From: Cohnella faecalis
GTDB taxonomy: Bacteria; Bacillota; Bacilli; Paenibacillales; Paenibacillaceae
Length of the DNA stretch: 64,000 bases
Direction of reading: 5' to 3'
NCBI RefSeq assembly: GCF_003570905.1
Contig: NZ_QXJM01000039.1
Span: forward strand, 930,001-994,000
Numbering within the stretch: the stretch's first letter is position 1; each line of letters starts with the position of its first letter. The notes under the pieces were generated by a model that was not told the DNA's origin, did no database searches, and saw only the letters and a list, made by a program, of their open reading frames with translations. A program made the translations under genes and the position numbers. This document shows positions 50,943 to 59,682 of this stretch, one piece after another.

Positions 50943-50972
50943 GCAGACAAAATATAAGTTTGGGGTGGTAGC

Positions 50973-51278
50973 TTGAGAAAGCATAAACCAATGTCGTTCG
51001 ACGAGCTGTTGAAGGACCTGCAAGGTCAAAGAACGATTCAGGAAGATCCGAATCATGTTCCATTAGAGAAGCTGTTTAATGAGTCGTTCATGAGCAAGCA
51101 TTCCGGATTTAAAAGCTTTGAAGAATTTTTGGAAAAGGGCAACTTTCAAGTCAGGACGCAAGAAGACGTCAAAAACATTCCTGACGAGCTGTTTGACCGT
51201 CACGTAGCCAGAGAGACGGGTTTCGCCAATTGGGAAGCGATGCTGGCTGCGGCGACGGCGGAATATGCCGGTAAATAA
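50973..51278 (+). CDS. Small hypothetical protein
   Basis: The 101-residue protein starts with TTG at 50973 behind GGGGTGG. It is acidic, helical and soluble: MSFDELLKDLQGQ, PLEKLFNESFMSKHSGF, EEFLEKGNFQVRTQEDV and LFDRHVARETGFANWEAML. There are two similar-looking segments (LFNESFMSKHSGFKSFEEFL and LFDRHVARETGFANWEAML), suggesting an internal duplication of about 40 residues. I do not know the family. It follows the DEAD-box gene and precedes a strong terminator. Confidence 0.75.
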   Translation: MRKHKPMSFDELLKDLQGQRTIQEDPNHVPLEKLFNESFMSKHSGFKSFEEFLEKGNFQVRTQEDVKNIPDELFDRHVARETGFANWEAMLAAATAEYAGK

Positions 51279-51291
51279 ACGACGATAGGAA

Positions 51292-51335
51292 AAAGCAAAG
51301 TCCAAGCCGAGTATGGCTTGGGCTTTGCTTTTTTT
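51292..51335 (+). terminator. Strong rho-independent terminator
   Basis: AAAGCAAAGTCCAAGCC pairs with GGCTTGGGCTTTGCTTT around GAGTAT, followed by T residues. It ends the helicase transcript. Confidence 0.93.
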
Positions 51336-51451
51336 CTTGGTTCCGCTCCAAGCCGTGATTGGCAACCGGAACTAATCGTAATGAAAGCGATATTATTCGA
51401 ATAAACAATAGGAGGCTCTCGGCAAATTAACGGAACCGGAGGGAATTATCC

Positions 51452-52549
51452 ATGAAGAACGGCAAATTGCAAATCGGATTTATCGGTTGCGGGGGCATTG
51501 CGCATCAGAAACATTTTCCGTCGCTTCAACAGCTTGGGCAGCTTTGCGACTTGGTCGCTTTCTGCGACATCGTTGAGGAGAGAGCGGTTCAATCGGCTGC
51601 CAAATACGGCACGCCGGATGCGAAAGCATACACCGATTATCTGGCAATGCTAACGGATGAGTCCCTCGATGTCGTGCATATTTTGACTCCTAATGTCATG
51701 CATGGCGAGATGACGGTAGCGGCGCTGGAGCATGGCAAGCACGTCATGTGCGAAAAACCGATGGCTCATACTAGCGCGGATGCACTCAAAATGATCGAGG
51801 CAGCTCGAAAATCGGGGAAAAAGCTGACCATCGGCTATCAGAATCGGTTCAGGGAAGATGCGATCATTGCCCACAAAGCCAGCAGTGCAGGCGAGCTTGG
51901 AGAAATCTATTTCGCCAAGGCGCATGCCGTCCGCAGACGGGCGGTGCCGACATGGGGCGTATTTACCGACAAAAAGCTGCAAGGCGGGGGACCGTTAATC
52001 GATATCGGTACCCACGCTCTCGATCTCGCACTTTGGATAATGGACAATTATAAGCCGGTTTCGGTGACGGGATCTGCATTCTACAAATTGAAGGACAAAT
52101 TCGAAGGCAATATGTTCGGCCCGTGGAACCCGGCAACGTTCGACGTCGAGGATTCGGCTTTTGGCTTTATTAAGATGGATAACGGAGCGACCATCTATCT
52201 GGAGTCGTCATGGGCGCTCAATACGACGGATACGAGGGAAGCGTCCGTCACTCTCTGCGGCACGGAAGGCGGCGCCGAAATGTCCGGCCGCGCATCCGGC
52301 GGCATTCAGCTTACTTTCAATTCTGCCAAGCACGGCAGTCTGTTCGACGAATCGCCTCAATTGCAAGGAGGCATTGCCTACTTTAACGGTGCGAAGGAAA
52401 CGGACGGCACTCGCGAAGCCCGTCACTGGCTTGAAGCGATTCTGAATGACAGTGAGCTGATCGTAAAGCCGGAGCAGGCGTTAGTGGTTACGCAAATTCT
52501 CGAAGCTATCTATGAATCGGCCCGAACCGGGGAAACCGTTAAGCTGTAA
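51452..52549 (+). CDS. Gfo/Idh/MocA family oxidoreductase
   Basis: This 365-residue enzyme starts with the Rossmann strand LQIGFIGCGGIAHQKHFPSL (GxGxxA-like), followed by the strand DLVAFCDIVEERA. The family motif EKPMAHT (here HVMCEKPMA), the lysine in EKP being catalytic in most members, is at about residue 95-105. The C-terminal beta-sheet part has GGPLIDIGTHALDLALWIMDNY, with the conserved histidine of the GxHxxD-type site. It oxidises a sugar or polyol with NAD(P). The substrate is unknown. It is preceded by GGAGGG and is monocistronic. Confidence 0.9.
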   Translation: MKNGKLQIGFIGCGGIAHQKHFPSLQQLGQLCDLVAFCDIVEERAVQSAAKYGTPDAKAYTDYLAMLTDESLDVVHILTPNVMHGEMTVAALEHGKHVMCEKPMAHTSADALKMIEAARKSGKKLTIGYQNRFREDAIIAHKASSAGELGEIYFAKAHAVRRRAVPTWGVFTDKKLQGGGPLIDIGTHALDLALWIMDNYKPVSVTGSAFYKLKDKFEGNMFGPWNPATFDVEDSAFGFIKMDNGATIYLESSWALNTTDTREASVTLCGTEGGAEMSGRASGGIQLTFNSAKHGSLFDESPQLQGGIAYFNGAKETDGTREARHWLEAILNDSELIVKPEQALVVTQILEAIYESARTGETVKL

Positions 52550-52645
52550 GCGATAACGCATATTTGTGCAGGATAACCCGGCGGTCTGATCGATCGCAGC
52601 CGTTAACGGGATAATGGATCACGCCACATTGGCGCAGCAGGAGCA

Positions 52646-52684
52646 ACCCCGTCCGAACCCTTATGGGAATCGGATGGGGTTTTT
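52646..52684 (+). terminator. Rho-independent terminator
   Basis: ACCCCGTCCGA (52646-52656) pairs with TCGGATGGGGT (52670-52680), followed by TTTTT. An open frame on the plus strand passes through it and is not real. The rest of the gap 52550-52852 holds the promoter of the SPFH operon, not identified. Confidence 0.9.
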
Positions 52685-52852
52685 CGTTCGGGTGGGAGTC
52701 GTCAAGGCTCCGGAAGGATATTCGACTTTATTGGACATTAATCCCATTAGAAGAAAGGATTTTTATCATTTTTGTCGAATTGGTTTGAAAGATGTGCGCA
52801 AAAAGACCTATAACTATTATACGACGGCTTGTTACTTAAGAGGTGATCCATA

Positions 52853-53998
52853 TTGGCTATAATTGACGTTATCAAGTTTAATGGCCTGGCTAATCGCGAT
52901 TGGCTTGTGTATCGATTTCCAGGGGAAAGCTTTGTATTCGGAACGCAGCTTATTGTCGGAGAAGGGCAAATCGCAGTCTTCGTAAAAGGCGGCAAAGCGG
53001 TCGACTTTTTTACGGCGGGCACTCATACGCTGAGCACGAGTAACATTCCGTTACTGCAATCTATTGTGAATCTTCCTTTCGGAGGAAGAACCCCGTTCAC
53101 GGCGGAAGTGTTCTTCATCAACAAAACGTCGAAGCTGGACGTTCTATGGGGAACGTCGGATCCCATCAGCTTGATAGATCCTAAGTATGCCGTAAGATTA
53201 AGGGTTCGAGCCTTTGGACAGCTGGGCATTCGAATCACGGATTTCCGCGTCTTCCTGACCTCCCTGATCGGTGCGGTGGGGGATGGGGACGTTGTGAAGT
53301 ATGACACCGTAATCAGTTATTTCAAAGGTGTCATCGTTACGAAGATGAAGACGCTAATTGCAGACATCATAATCAATCAGAAAATTTCCGTTCTGGAAAT
53401 TGCGCCTCGGCTGGAGGATATATCGGCTTATTCGAAGCAGCAGCTGTCCGGCGAATTTGAACGCTTTGGAATCGAGATAGTCAACTTCAACCTGACATCC
53501 ATTAACTTTCCGGATGAAGATTTCGAGACGATCAACAGAATACTGGAGGACAAAGCGGCCTTCGATTTGATCGGAGACAGCCGTTATAACGTTATGCGTT
53601 CGTTTGACGTCATGGAGACGGCAGCGGGCAACGAAGGCGGAGGAAGCATCGCCGCAGCGGGTATTGGACTCGGTCTCGGAGCGGGAGCGGGAGTAGCCGT
53701 CGGCCAAACGTTCGGCCAAGGAATCGGCGAAGCGATGCGGCCGCCCGCCACATCAGCACCCTGCCAAAAGTGCGGTACGCCGAATGCGGAGGGTACTAAA
53801 TTTTGCTCGAATTGCGGAGACAAGCTGGCGGTTGTCAAGCTTCCTTGCCACTCTTGTGCGGCCTTGGTGGACGAGCGCATGAAATTTTGCCCCGAATGCG
53901 GAAGCTCCTTGACGAAGAAGAAATGCCCGGGCTGCAGCAAAGAAAATCCACCGGGATCGAAGTTTTGCTCGGATTGCGGAACTAAGATGGAGGGCTGA
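52853..53998 (+). CDS. SPFH domain protein with C-terminal zinc ribbons (YdjI-like)
   Basis: The start is TTG at 52853 behind AGAGGTGAT; length 381 residues. Residues about 1-250 form an SPFH/stomatin-like domain (NRDWLVYRFPGESFVFGTQL, SKLDVLWGTSDPISLIDPKY, VNFNLTSINFP). A Gly/Ala-rich linker follows (SIAAAGIGLGLGAGAGVAVG), and then three zinc ribbons with paired CxxC at the end (CQKCGTP, CSNCGDK; CHSCAAL, CPECGSS; CPGCSKE, CSDCGTK). SPFH proteins form oligomers on membranes. Relatives such as YdjI of Bacillus subtilis are induced in envelope stress with PspA-type proteins. It is followed without gap by a membrane protein. Confidence 0.88.
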   Translation: MAIIDVIKFNGLANRDWLVYRFPGESFVFGTQLIVGEGQIAVFVKGGKAVDFFTAGTHTLSTSNIPLLQSIVNLPFGGRTPFTAEVFFINKTSKLDVLWGTSDPISLIDPKYAVRLRVRAFGQLGIRITDFRVFLTSLIGAVGDGDVVKYDTVISYFKGVIVTKMKTLIADIIINQKISVLEIAPRLEDISAYSKQQLSGEFERFGIEIVNFNLTSINFPDEDFETINRILEDKAAFDLIGDSRYNVMRSFDVMETAAGNEGGGSIAAAGIGLGLGAGAGVAVGQTFGQGIGEAMRPPATSAPCQKCGTPNAEGTKFCSNCGDKLAVVKLPCHSCAALVDERMKFCPECGSSLTKKKCPGCSKENPPGSKFCSDCGTKMEG

Positions 53999-54000
53999 CG

Positions 54001-54741
54001 ATGAGGGGCCATACCTTTTCAACATTCAGCAGAATGATGCTGCTGGCATGTATCATTTTTGATCTTGCCGCTATTGTTTCGTTTTTTGCTATTTTTCAAT
54101 GGTTTATCGTACTGGACCCTCTGAAATCGATTATGATGCTGCTGGTCTTGCTGTCGGGACTAATGCTTGTCAACGTAGCTCTTGTTTTTCCGGGCGCGCT
54201 CTTAAGAAAAGCGGGAGTCGCTTACTCGACGGCTATTATTTTTTTGACCCTGCTGTACGCCGTTGTTTCCAATACTCTATCCGTTATTTTTGTTTTCGGA
54301 AGCGGGATTTGGTACGTGGTTTGGGAGCTGCTTGCGCTAGCGGTGTTTCTCTGCCTGTTTGCGGTTATCGGCTTCTTCTCCAAAAGCGCGTCGGAAGACA
54401 TGACCGGAGAAGCGTTGGAGCAGACGGCAAAAGGCTTGCTTCAAGTACGCTTGATGGAAATTGAGGAGATTCTAATAACCAAACGGCATGAAGAGGGAAT
54501 GCAGCCGGTTATCGATTCCTTTGCCAGACTCAAAGAACGCATTCAGGCATCGACGCCGTTCATGCGAATAACTAACAACAGGGCAGTAAACGACGCTGAG
54601 AATAAAATCAGTGAGAAGCTGGAGTATTTATTGGCATCGCTTGAAGCGAGCAAGATCAACCCTCATTCGTTTGACGCTCAAGGGTTAATCGAGGAAACGA
54701 GGAGACTCGTTGTACAGCGGGAACAACTAATAATTACATAA
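54001..54741 (+). CDS. Membrane protein with cytoplasmic coiled coil (YdjH-like)
   Basis: This 246-residue protein starts at ATG 54001, two bases after the stop of the SPFH gene. The first 120 residues form four membrane segments (MLLACIIFDLAAIVSFFAIF, SIMMLLVLLSGLMLVNVALV, STAIIFLTLLYAVVSN, WELLALAVFLCLFAVIGF). The remaining cytoplasmic part is helical (LEQTAKGLLQVRLMEIEEIL, ENKISEKLEYLLASLEASKI). Gene order is as in ydjI-ydjH of Bacillus; no biochemical role is known. It probably anchors or recruits the SPFH protein at the membrane. Confidence 0.75.
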   Translation: MRGHTFSTFSRMMLLACIIFDLAAIVSFFAIFQWFIVLDPLKSIMMLLVLLSGLMLVNVALVFPGALLRKAGVAYSTAIIFLTLLYAVVSNTLSVIFVFGSGIWYVVWELLALAVFLCLFAVIGFFSKSASEDMTGEALEQTAKGLLQVRLMEIEEILITKRHEEGMQPVIDSFARLKERIQASTPFMRITNNRAVNDAENKISEKLEYLLASLEASKINPHSFDAQGLIEETRRLVVQREQLIIT

Positions 54742-54765
54742 TAAATTGATAAGGGAGATTTGAAT

Positions 54766-55173
54766 ATGAGTGGAAGAAACTGTCCATCCTGCGGTGCTTC
54801 GATAGCTGTGAACGCAGCGGAGTGCAAATATTGCGGAGAAAGTCTGCCGGTTTCTCAAGCGCCAGCACCAGCACCTGCGCCTGGGCCGCAATATTATCAA
54901 GTGCCGCCGAACTTTCAGCAACCGCATGCCCAGTATCCGCCAGTTCCCCGATATGTGGCTACCAAGAGCAAGGTTGCAGCGGGTTTGCTTGGCATTTTTC
55001 TAGGAGGTTTGGGAATTCATAAGTTTTATTTGGGAAAAACGTGGATGGGGATTTTGTACCTGGTATTCTGTTGGACCTACATTCCGGCTATAATTGGATT
55101 TATTGAAGGGATTGTTTATTTGGCCTCATCCGATATAAAATTTCATTCCAAGTATGGAAAGCGAATAAATTAA
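54766..55173 (+). CDS. Zinc-ribbon plus TM2 domain protein (YdjG-like)
   Basis: The ATG at 54766 is preferred over the TTG at 54760, with AAGGGAG upstream, and gives 135 residues. An N-terminal zinc ribbon (CPSCGAS, then CKYCGES) is joined by a Pro/Ala/Gln-rich linker to a TM2 domain (VAAGLLGIFLGGLGIHKFYL, then WMGILYLVFCWTYIPAIIGF and EGIVYLAS) with the usual GxHxFYLG turn. It is the third gene of the SPFH operon. Proteins of this kind sit in the membrane and expose the ribbon inside. Role unknown. Confidence 0.85.
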   Translation: MSGRNCPSCGASIAVNAAECKYCGESLPVSQAPAPAPAPGPQYYQVPPNFQQPHAQYPPVPRYVATKSKVAAGLLGIFLGGLGIHKFYLGKTWMGILYLVFCWTYIPAIIGFIEGIVYLASSDIKFHSKYGKRIN

Positions 55174-55186
55174 ATACGAAATGAAG

Positions 55187-55236
55187 AAGGCTATCCCAGC
55201 AGGTCGAAGATCTGAGGGATAGCTTTTTGTTTTTTT
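55187..55236 (+). terminator. Rho-independent terminator
   Basis: AAGGCTATCCC pairs with GGGATAGCTTT around an 18-base loop, followed by TTTTTGTTTTTTT. It closes the SPFH operon and lies 12 bases before the convergent LacI gene. Confidence 0.9.
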
Positions 55237-55248
55237 GAGGAATCTGGA

Positions 55249-56220
55249 TCAGACGATCGTCTTCACCGATTCGCCTTGTACTAAGGTGACATAAATCCGC
55301 TCGTGATCGACCGGTTGGCCCGAAATGAGTTTGATAAGCTGCTCGGAAGCAAGCGCTCCCCATTTGCGCATGGAGTAGTCGATGGTGGCTAATCTCGGCT
55401 GCACATACCGGGAGAGCTCGATATTGTCGAATCCGATCGGATGAAGATGCTCGCCGATGATCAGCGAAGTGTTGTTCTGAACGTAGTCGTAGAGGCCGAT
55501 GGCCATCTCGTCGTTCAGGCAGAAGACGGCGGCCGGGCGGGTATATTCATCCGCGATCCGTCGGGCGGCCGCTTCGCCCGCAGCCTTATCGAAGTTTCCG
55601 GGGAGCTCGACGAATGTAACACCGGGCGTGCGATCGACAGCTTGCTTGACCGCATGCATGCGTTGCTTGGAGTCGAAGGAGCCCTTCGGGCCGTTAACAA
55701 CGTAAATCTTGTCATGGCCCTGATCAATGAGATATTCCATTGCCAGGGAAGCTCCGGCTTTATTATCGAGCAGCACCTGGTTGATGTTGGGATGATCCAA
55801 ATCGCGGTCCAGGACGACCAGCTTGTGTCCCCGGCTCGCGTATTCGAGCAACTCCTCGTCGCCGAACGTCTCATCGAGAATGATAGCGCCGTCAATCATT
55901 CTCTCCGGAATCATTCGGCGCGACTGCCGTCCGCTGCAAACGACGAGATCGAAACCCTTCCGGTTAAGGCCCTCCTTGACGCCTTGCAGCAGGTCTCCGT
56001 AGAAATGACCGCCGAAATCGGTCAGGAAGATGCCGATCATATGAGACTGCTGCTTCTTCAGAGATCTGGCCGCCGCATGCGGCACATAATTCATTTCATT
56101 GGCGATCGCCAAGATCCGCGCGGTCGTTTCCTCCGTTATTTTGTCGCTTCCATTCAAGGCGTAAGACACGGTCGATACGGCGACGCCTGCTTTCTTGGCT
56201 ATATCTTTAATGCTTACCAC
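55249..56220 (-). CDS. LacI family transcriptional repressor
   Basis: The 323-residue regulator begins with GTG at 56218-56220. The helix-turn-helix and hinge are typical: IKDIAKKAGVAVSTVSYALN, then ITEETTARILAIANEMNYVPHAAARSL. The sugar-binding core (IGIFLTDFGGHFYGDLLQGV, DGAIILDETFGDEELLEY, YIDQGHDKIYVVNGP-like, AVFCLNDEMAIGLYDYVQ) follows the ribose-binding type. Two perfect 16-18 bp operators (AATTGAAACGTTTCAATT) lie between it and the GH3 gene, so it very likely represses itself and the beta-glucosidase until a sugar binds. Confidence 0.93.
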   Translation of the reverse strand: MVSIKDIAKKAGVAVSTVSYALNGSDKITEETTARILAIANEMNYVPHAAARSLKKQQSHMIGIFLTDFGGHFYGDLLQGVKEGLNRKGFDLVVCSGRQSRRMIPERMIDGAIILDETFGDEELLEYASRGHKLVVLDRDLDHPNINQVLLDNKAGASLAMEYLIDQGHDKIYVVNGPKGSFDSKQRMHAVKQAVDRTPGVTFVELPGNFDKAAGEAAARRIADEYTRPAAVFCLNDEMAIGLYDYVQNNTSLIIGEHLHPIGFDNIELSRYVQPRLATIDYSMRKWGALASEQLIKLISGQPVDHERIYVTLVQGESVKTIV

Positions 56221-56312
56221 GATTTTCGCTCCTCTAGTGTTTCCTGCCTAGTCAGATTAAATCAACCGAAGGGCAAGGTCAACGCGCTTCCTTCATTAGG
56301 TCGACTCTCATC

Positions 56313-56330
56313 AATTGAAACGTTTCAATT
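56313..56330. promoter_or_regulatory. LacI-type operator O1
   Basis: AATTGAAACGTTTCAATT is a perfect 18-bp palindrome of the LacI/GalR type. It lies about 95 bases upstream of the repressor gene, on its promoter side, and 110 bases before the beta-glucosidase promoter. Confidence 0.92.
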
Positions 56331-56421
56331 GCAAATGAAATATATTATTGAATTCACAAAAATAGCGGATTCCGAGTCGTTTTCTCTTCAATATAAACGC
56401 TTAAATGATAAAAAACAAGGT

Positions 56422-56481
56422 TTGACTTACGATAAAACGCAGATTTATAATCGATTATAGCACTAATTGAAACGTTTCAAT
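56422..56481 (+). promoter_or_regulatory. Promoter and operator O2 of the beta-glucosidase gene
   Basis: TTGACT (56422-56427) and TATAAT (56446-56451) are 18 bases apart. The palindrome ATTGAAACGTTTCAAT (56466-56481) follows at about +8 to +24, where a bound repressor would block transcription. Centre-to-centre distance to O1 is 152 bases, suitable for looping. Confidence 0.9.
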
Positions 56482-56515
56482 AACAACATGGGGATGCAGA
56501 GAGGTTGCGAATAAC

Positions 56516-58719
56516 ATGACGAATGATAGCAAACAATCACCGGCTTCTTCAGCGAATAATCCTTCGTTGAACGGGTACATCGAACGGATGACTCTCGACG
56601 AGAAAGTCGCTCAGCTTATACAGCTGGCGATTCCTTTCTTCGAAGGCGCGGCAAGCGCCGGATTAATTACGGGACCGATGGAGTCGCTGGGAATTACGGA
56701 GCAGACGATCCGCAATGCCGGTTCCGTTCTCGGCATGGCCGGGGCGGAGGAAGTCATCAACGTCCAGCGCACGCATCTGGAAAACAACCGGCTCGGCATT
56801 CCTTTGCTGATGATGGCCGATATCGTCCATGGATTTAAGACAATCTTCCCCGTTCCGCTGGCAATAGGCTGCTCTTGGGACTTGGAGCTGGCGGAGCGCA
56901 GCGCGGAAATCGCGGCGAAGGAGGCGTCCGTATCGGGCGTCCACGTTACTTACGCTCCGATGGCGGACCTCGTGCGCGATCCGCGCTGGGGCCGGGTCAT
57001 GGAGTCGACGGGAGAGGACCCTTATCTGAATGCGGAGTTCGCGCGCGCCTTCGTCCGCGGGTTCCAAGGAACCGATCTGTCCGGCGACATGGATAGAGTA
57101 GCGGCTTGCGTGAAGCATTTCGCCGCCTACGGGGCAGCCGAGGGCGGCCGCGATTACAACACCGTCGATCTGTCGGAGCGGCAACTGCGCGAGTTCTACT
57201 TGCCCGCGTACAAAGCGGCGCTCGACGAAGGCTGCGAGATGGTGATGACCTCCTTCAATACGGTGGACGGCATTCCGGCGACCGGCAGCGCGCCGCTTAT
57301 GCGGAAGCTGCTTCGGGAGGAATGGGGCTTCGACGGCGTGCTCATTTCCGATTGGGGAGCGGTGAAGGAACTGATCGCGCACGGCGTCGCCGAGGACGAG
57401 TCGGAGGCCGCGTACAAAGCCATTCAAGCGGGCGTCGACATCGAGATGATGACCTCCTGTTACGCGAAGCATCTGTCCGGGCTCGTGGAGAAGAAGGAAG
57501 TGGACGAGGCGCTCATCGACGAAGCGGTGCTGCGCATTCTGACGCTCAAGCAGAAGCTCGGCCTGTTCGAAAATCCTTACCGGGGCGCGGACCTGGAACG
57601 GGAGCGGGAATCGTATTCTGCGACGCTCATCGCGAAGCTTCGCGAGAGCTGGCGGTCAAATCGTGCGTCCTTCTGAAAAACGAAGGGATTCTTCCGCTTC
57701 AGCCGCAGCAGAAGATCGCGGTCATCGGTCCGTTCGCCCGCAGCGGCGATCTGCTCGGGCCTTGGTCCTGGACGGGCTCCAAGGACGATGTCGTCCGGCT
57801 GGCGGACGCCGTGAAGGAGAAGCTCGACTCGCCGACAAATCTGTTCTTCGCCGACGGCTGCGATATAGAGGCAGCGACGGAGGCTCAGTGGAAGGAAGCG
57901 GAAGCGGCTGCTCAAGAGGCCGATGTTATCGTTCTCGCTCTTGGCGAGCATTCCGATATGAGCGGAGAGGCAGGCTGCAGGGCGGACATTCGGCTGCCCG
58001 AGGTTCAACTGGAGCTGATCCGCAAAGCGAGATCGCTCGGCAAGCCGATCGTTGCCGTACTGTTCAACGGACGTCCGCTTGATTTGCATGGGGTATACGA
58101 CGAATCGGAAGCTGTGCTCGAAGCGTGGTTCCCGGGCTCCGAAGGCGGCAGAGCGGTAGCGGACTTGCTATTCGGCGATGCCAATCCGTCCGGCCGATTG
58201 ACGATGTCGTTTCCCTACAGCGTCGGACAGGTGCCGGTCTACTACAACGCCTTTAATACCGGGCGGCCCCAGGGCGCTCCCGACGCCCAGGTCCGTTACG
58301 TGTCGCAGTATTTGGACATTCCGAACGAGCCGCTGCTGCCTTTTGGCTTCGGCTTAAGCTATACCTCGTTCGAATACGGAGAAGCAGCGCTCTCCTCGGA
58401 TACGGTGACGGTCGATCAACCGATAACGCTCACGGCGAGGGTAACCAATACGGGAGCGGTCGCGGGCGAAGAGACCGTGCAGCTCTATGTACGGGACGTA
58501 TCCGGCGAGGTTGTGCGTCCGGTCAAGGAGCTGAAAGCTTTCCGCAAGGTGGCGCTTCAGCCGGGTGAGAGCATCGAGGTGGAATTCATTCTTTCGGAGA
58601 GCCAGCTTCGCTATTATCACGCCGATCTCAAGCATTATAGCGACGCCGGAGCGTTCGTAGCCTTCGTCGGACCGAACAGCAAGCAGGTCGATTCGCTTCC
58701 GTTTCGCTTAGTGAAGTGA
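56516..58719 (+). pseudogene. GH3 family beta-glucosidase, split by a frameshift
   Basis: Two frames make one enzyme. The first (56516 to about 57616) is the GH3 N-terminal barrel: GVHVTYAPMADLVRDPRWGR, CVKHFAAYG, MVMTSFNTVDGIPATGSAPL and the catalytic nucleophile region GFDGVLISDWGAV. After RERESY the frame is lost; restoring one T (TATTTC in place of TATTC) gives ESYFCDAHREASRELAVKSC, and the second frame continues with the GH3 C-terminal domain (VIVLALGEHSDMSGEAG, FPGSEGGRAVADLLFGDANP) and FN3-like end (PFGFGLSYTSFEYG, VTNTGAVAGEETVQLYVRD). No signal peptide. If the break is real the product is inactive. Under LacI-operator control. Confidence 0.9.
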
Positions 58720-58751
58720 AGGAACGCAATCAAGCTTAAGAACAACAGCCA

Positions 58752-58782
58752 AAAGCCCTCGGAGTCGAACGCCGAGGGCTTT
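58752..58782. terminator. Bidirectional terminator
   Basis: AAAGCCCTCGG (58752-58762) pairs with CCGAGGGCTTT (58772-58782). It lies between the convergent GH3 and permease genes and has short T-runs on both sides. Confidence 0.85.
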
Positions 58783-58793
58783 AATTTTGACGG

Positions 58794-59666
58794 TTATTCT
58801 TTGACCGCGCCGATCACGACCCCTTTGACGAAAAACCGTTGCAGGAACGGATAGACCGCCAGAATGGGCAGGGCGCCGATGAATATCTGGGATGCCCGGA
58901 TCGTTCGTTGGGACAGATTGGCGACCATGGACGGATTGAATTTCGTCATATCCGCTTGAACGATAATGGTTTGCATGAAGCTCGCAAGCGGCAGGCGCTC
59001 GGACTCTTTAATGTAGATCAACCCGTCAAAGTAGGCATTCCAATGTCCCACCATCGTAAACAACGAAATCGTCGCGAGTGCTGGCAAGGAGATCGGGAGG
59101 TAAATCGAGACGAAGCTCCGAAAGTGGCCGGCTCCGTCAATGAAGGCCGCTTCCTCAAGCTCCTTGGGCACGGTACGAAAAAAGTTCAACAGAAGAATGA
59201 TGTTGTAGACCGCAACCAGCCCCGGCAGGATAAGCGCCATCAGCGTATTCATGAGGCCGAGCTTCAGAATGAGGATATAGCCTGGAATGAGGCCGCCGCT
59301 AAACAGCATCGTAATAACGAAATACCACAGGTACACGTTGCGGGCGCGAAAGATGCGGGTATCTTTGGACAGGGCATATGCGGCAATGGAGTTGACGAAC
59401 AGGGCGAGCGCCGTTCCGATTAGAGTCCGCTGTACGGATACCCAAAGGGATGATAGGAAATTGGCGTTCTCGAACGTCTTGGCGTAAGCCTCGAACGTAA
59501 AGTCGATCGGCCAGAACGTCACCAGTCCGGCGTTAGCGGGAGCGGTCGAGCTTAAGGACACCATGAGCAAATGGAACAACGGCAGTAAGCAGACAACGGA
59601 GATGATGGTAAGAAGCGCGTTGTTAAACACGCTAAAAAGCCGATATGAAAGCGTTTTATGGTACAT
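58794..59666 (-). CDS. Sugar ABC transporter permease, MalG/YtcP type
   Basis: The ATG at 59666 (AAGGGGGCG upstream, rather far) gives 290 residues; an upstream in-frame start at 59735 overlaps the previous gene. Six membrane segments are visible, with the coupling loop EAA-like ELEEAAFIDGAGHFRSFVSIYLPIS and the conserved GGLIPGYIL. It belongs to the carbohydrate-uptake permeases of the MalG/YtcP kind that work with a LplB/MalF-type partner. The end VKGVVIGAVKE is typical. Its solute-binding protein and ATPase are not in the window. Confidence 0.92.
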   Translation of the reverse strand: MYHKTLSYRLFSVFNNALLTIISVVCLLPLFHLLMVSLSSTAPANAGLVTFWPIDFTFEAYAKTFENANFLSSLWVSVQRTLIGTALALFVNSIAAYALSKDTRIFRARNVYLWYFVITMLFSGGLIPGYILILKLGLMNTLMALILPGLVAVYNIILLLNFFRTVPKELEEAAFIDGAGHFRSFVSIYLPISLPALATISLFTMVGHWNAYFDGLIYIKESERLPLASFMQTIIVQADMTKFNPSMVANLSQRTIRASQIFIGALPILAVYPFLQRFFVKGVVIGAVKE

Positions 59667-59682
59667 GAGCGGTCGCCCCCTT

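Noticed and set aside
52614..52862. 82-codon frame upstream of the SPFH gene
   Set aside because: It spans a strong terminator and reads into the Shine-Dalgarno region of the next gene.
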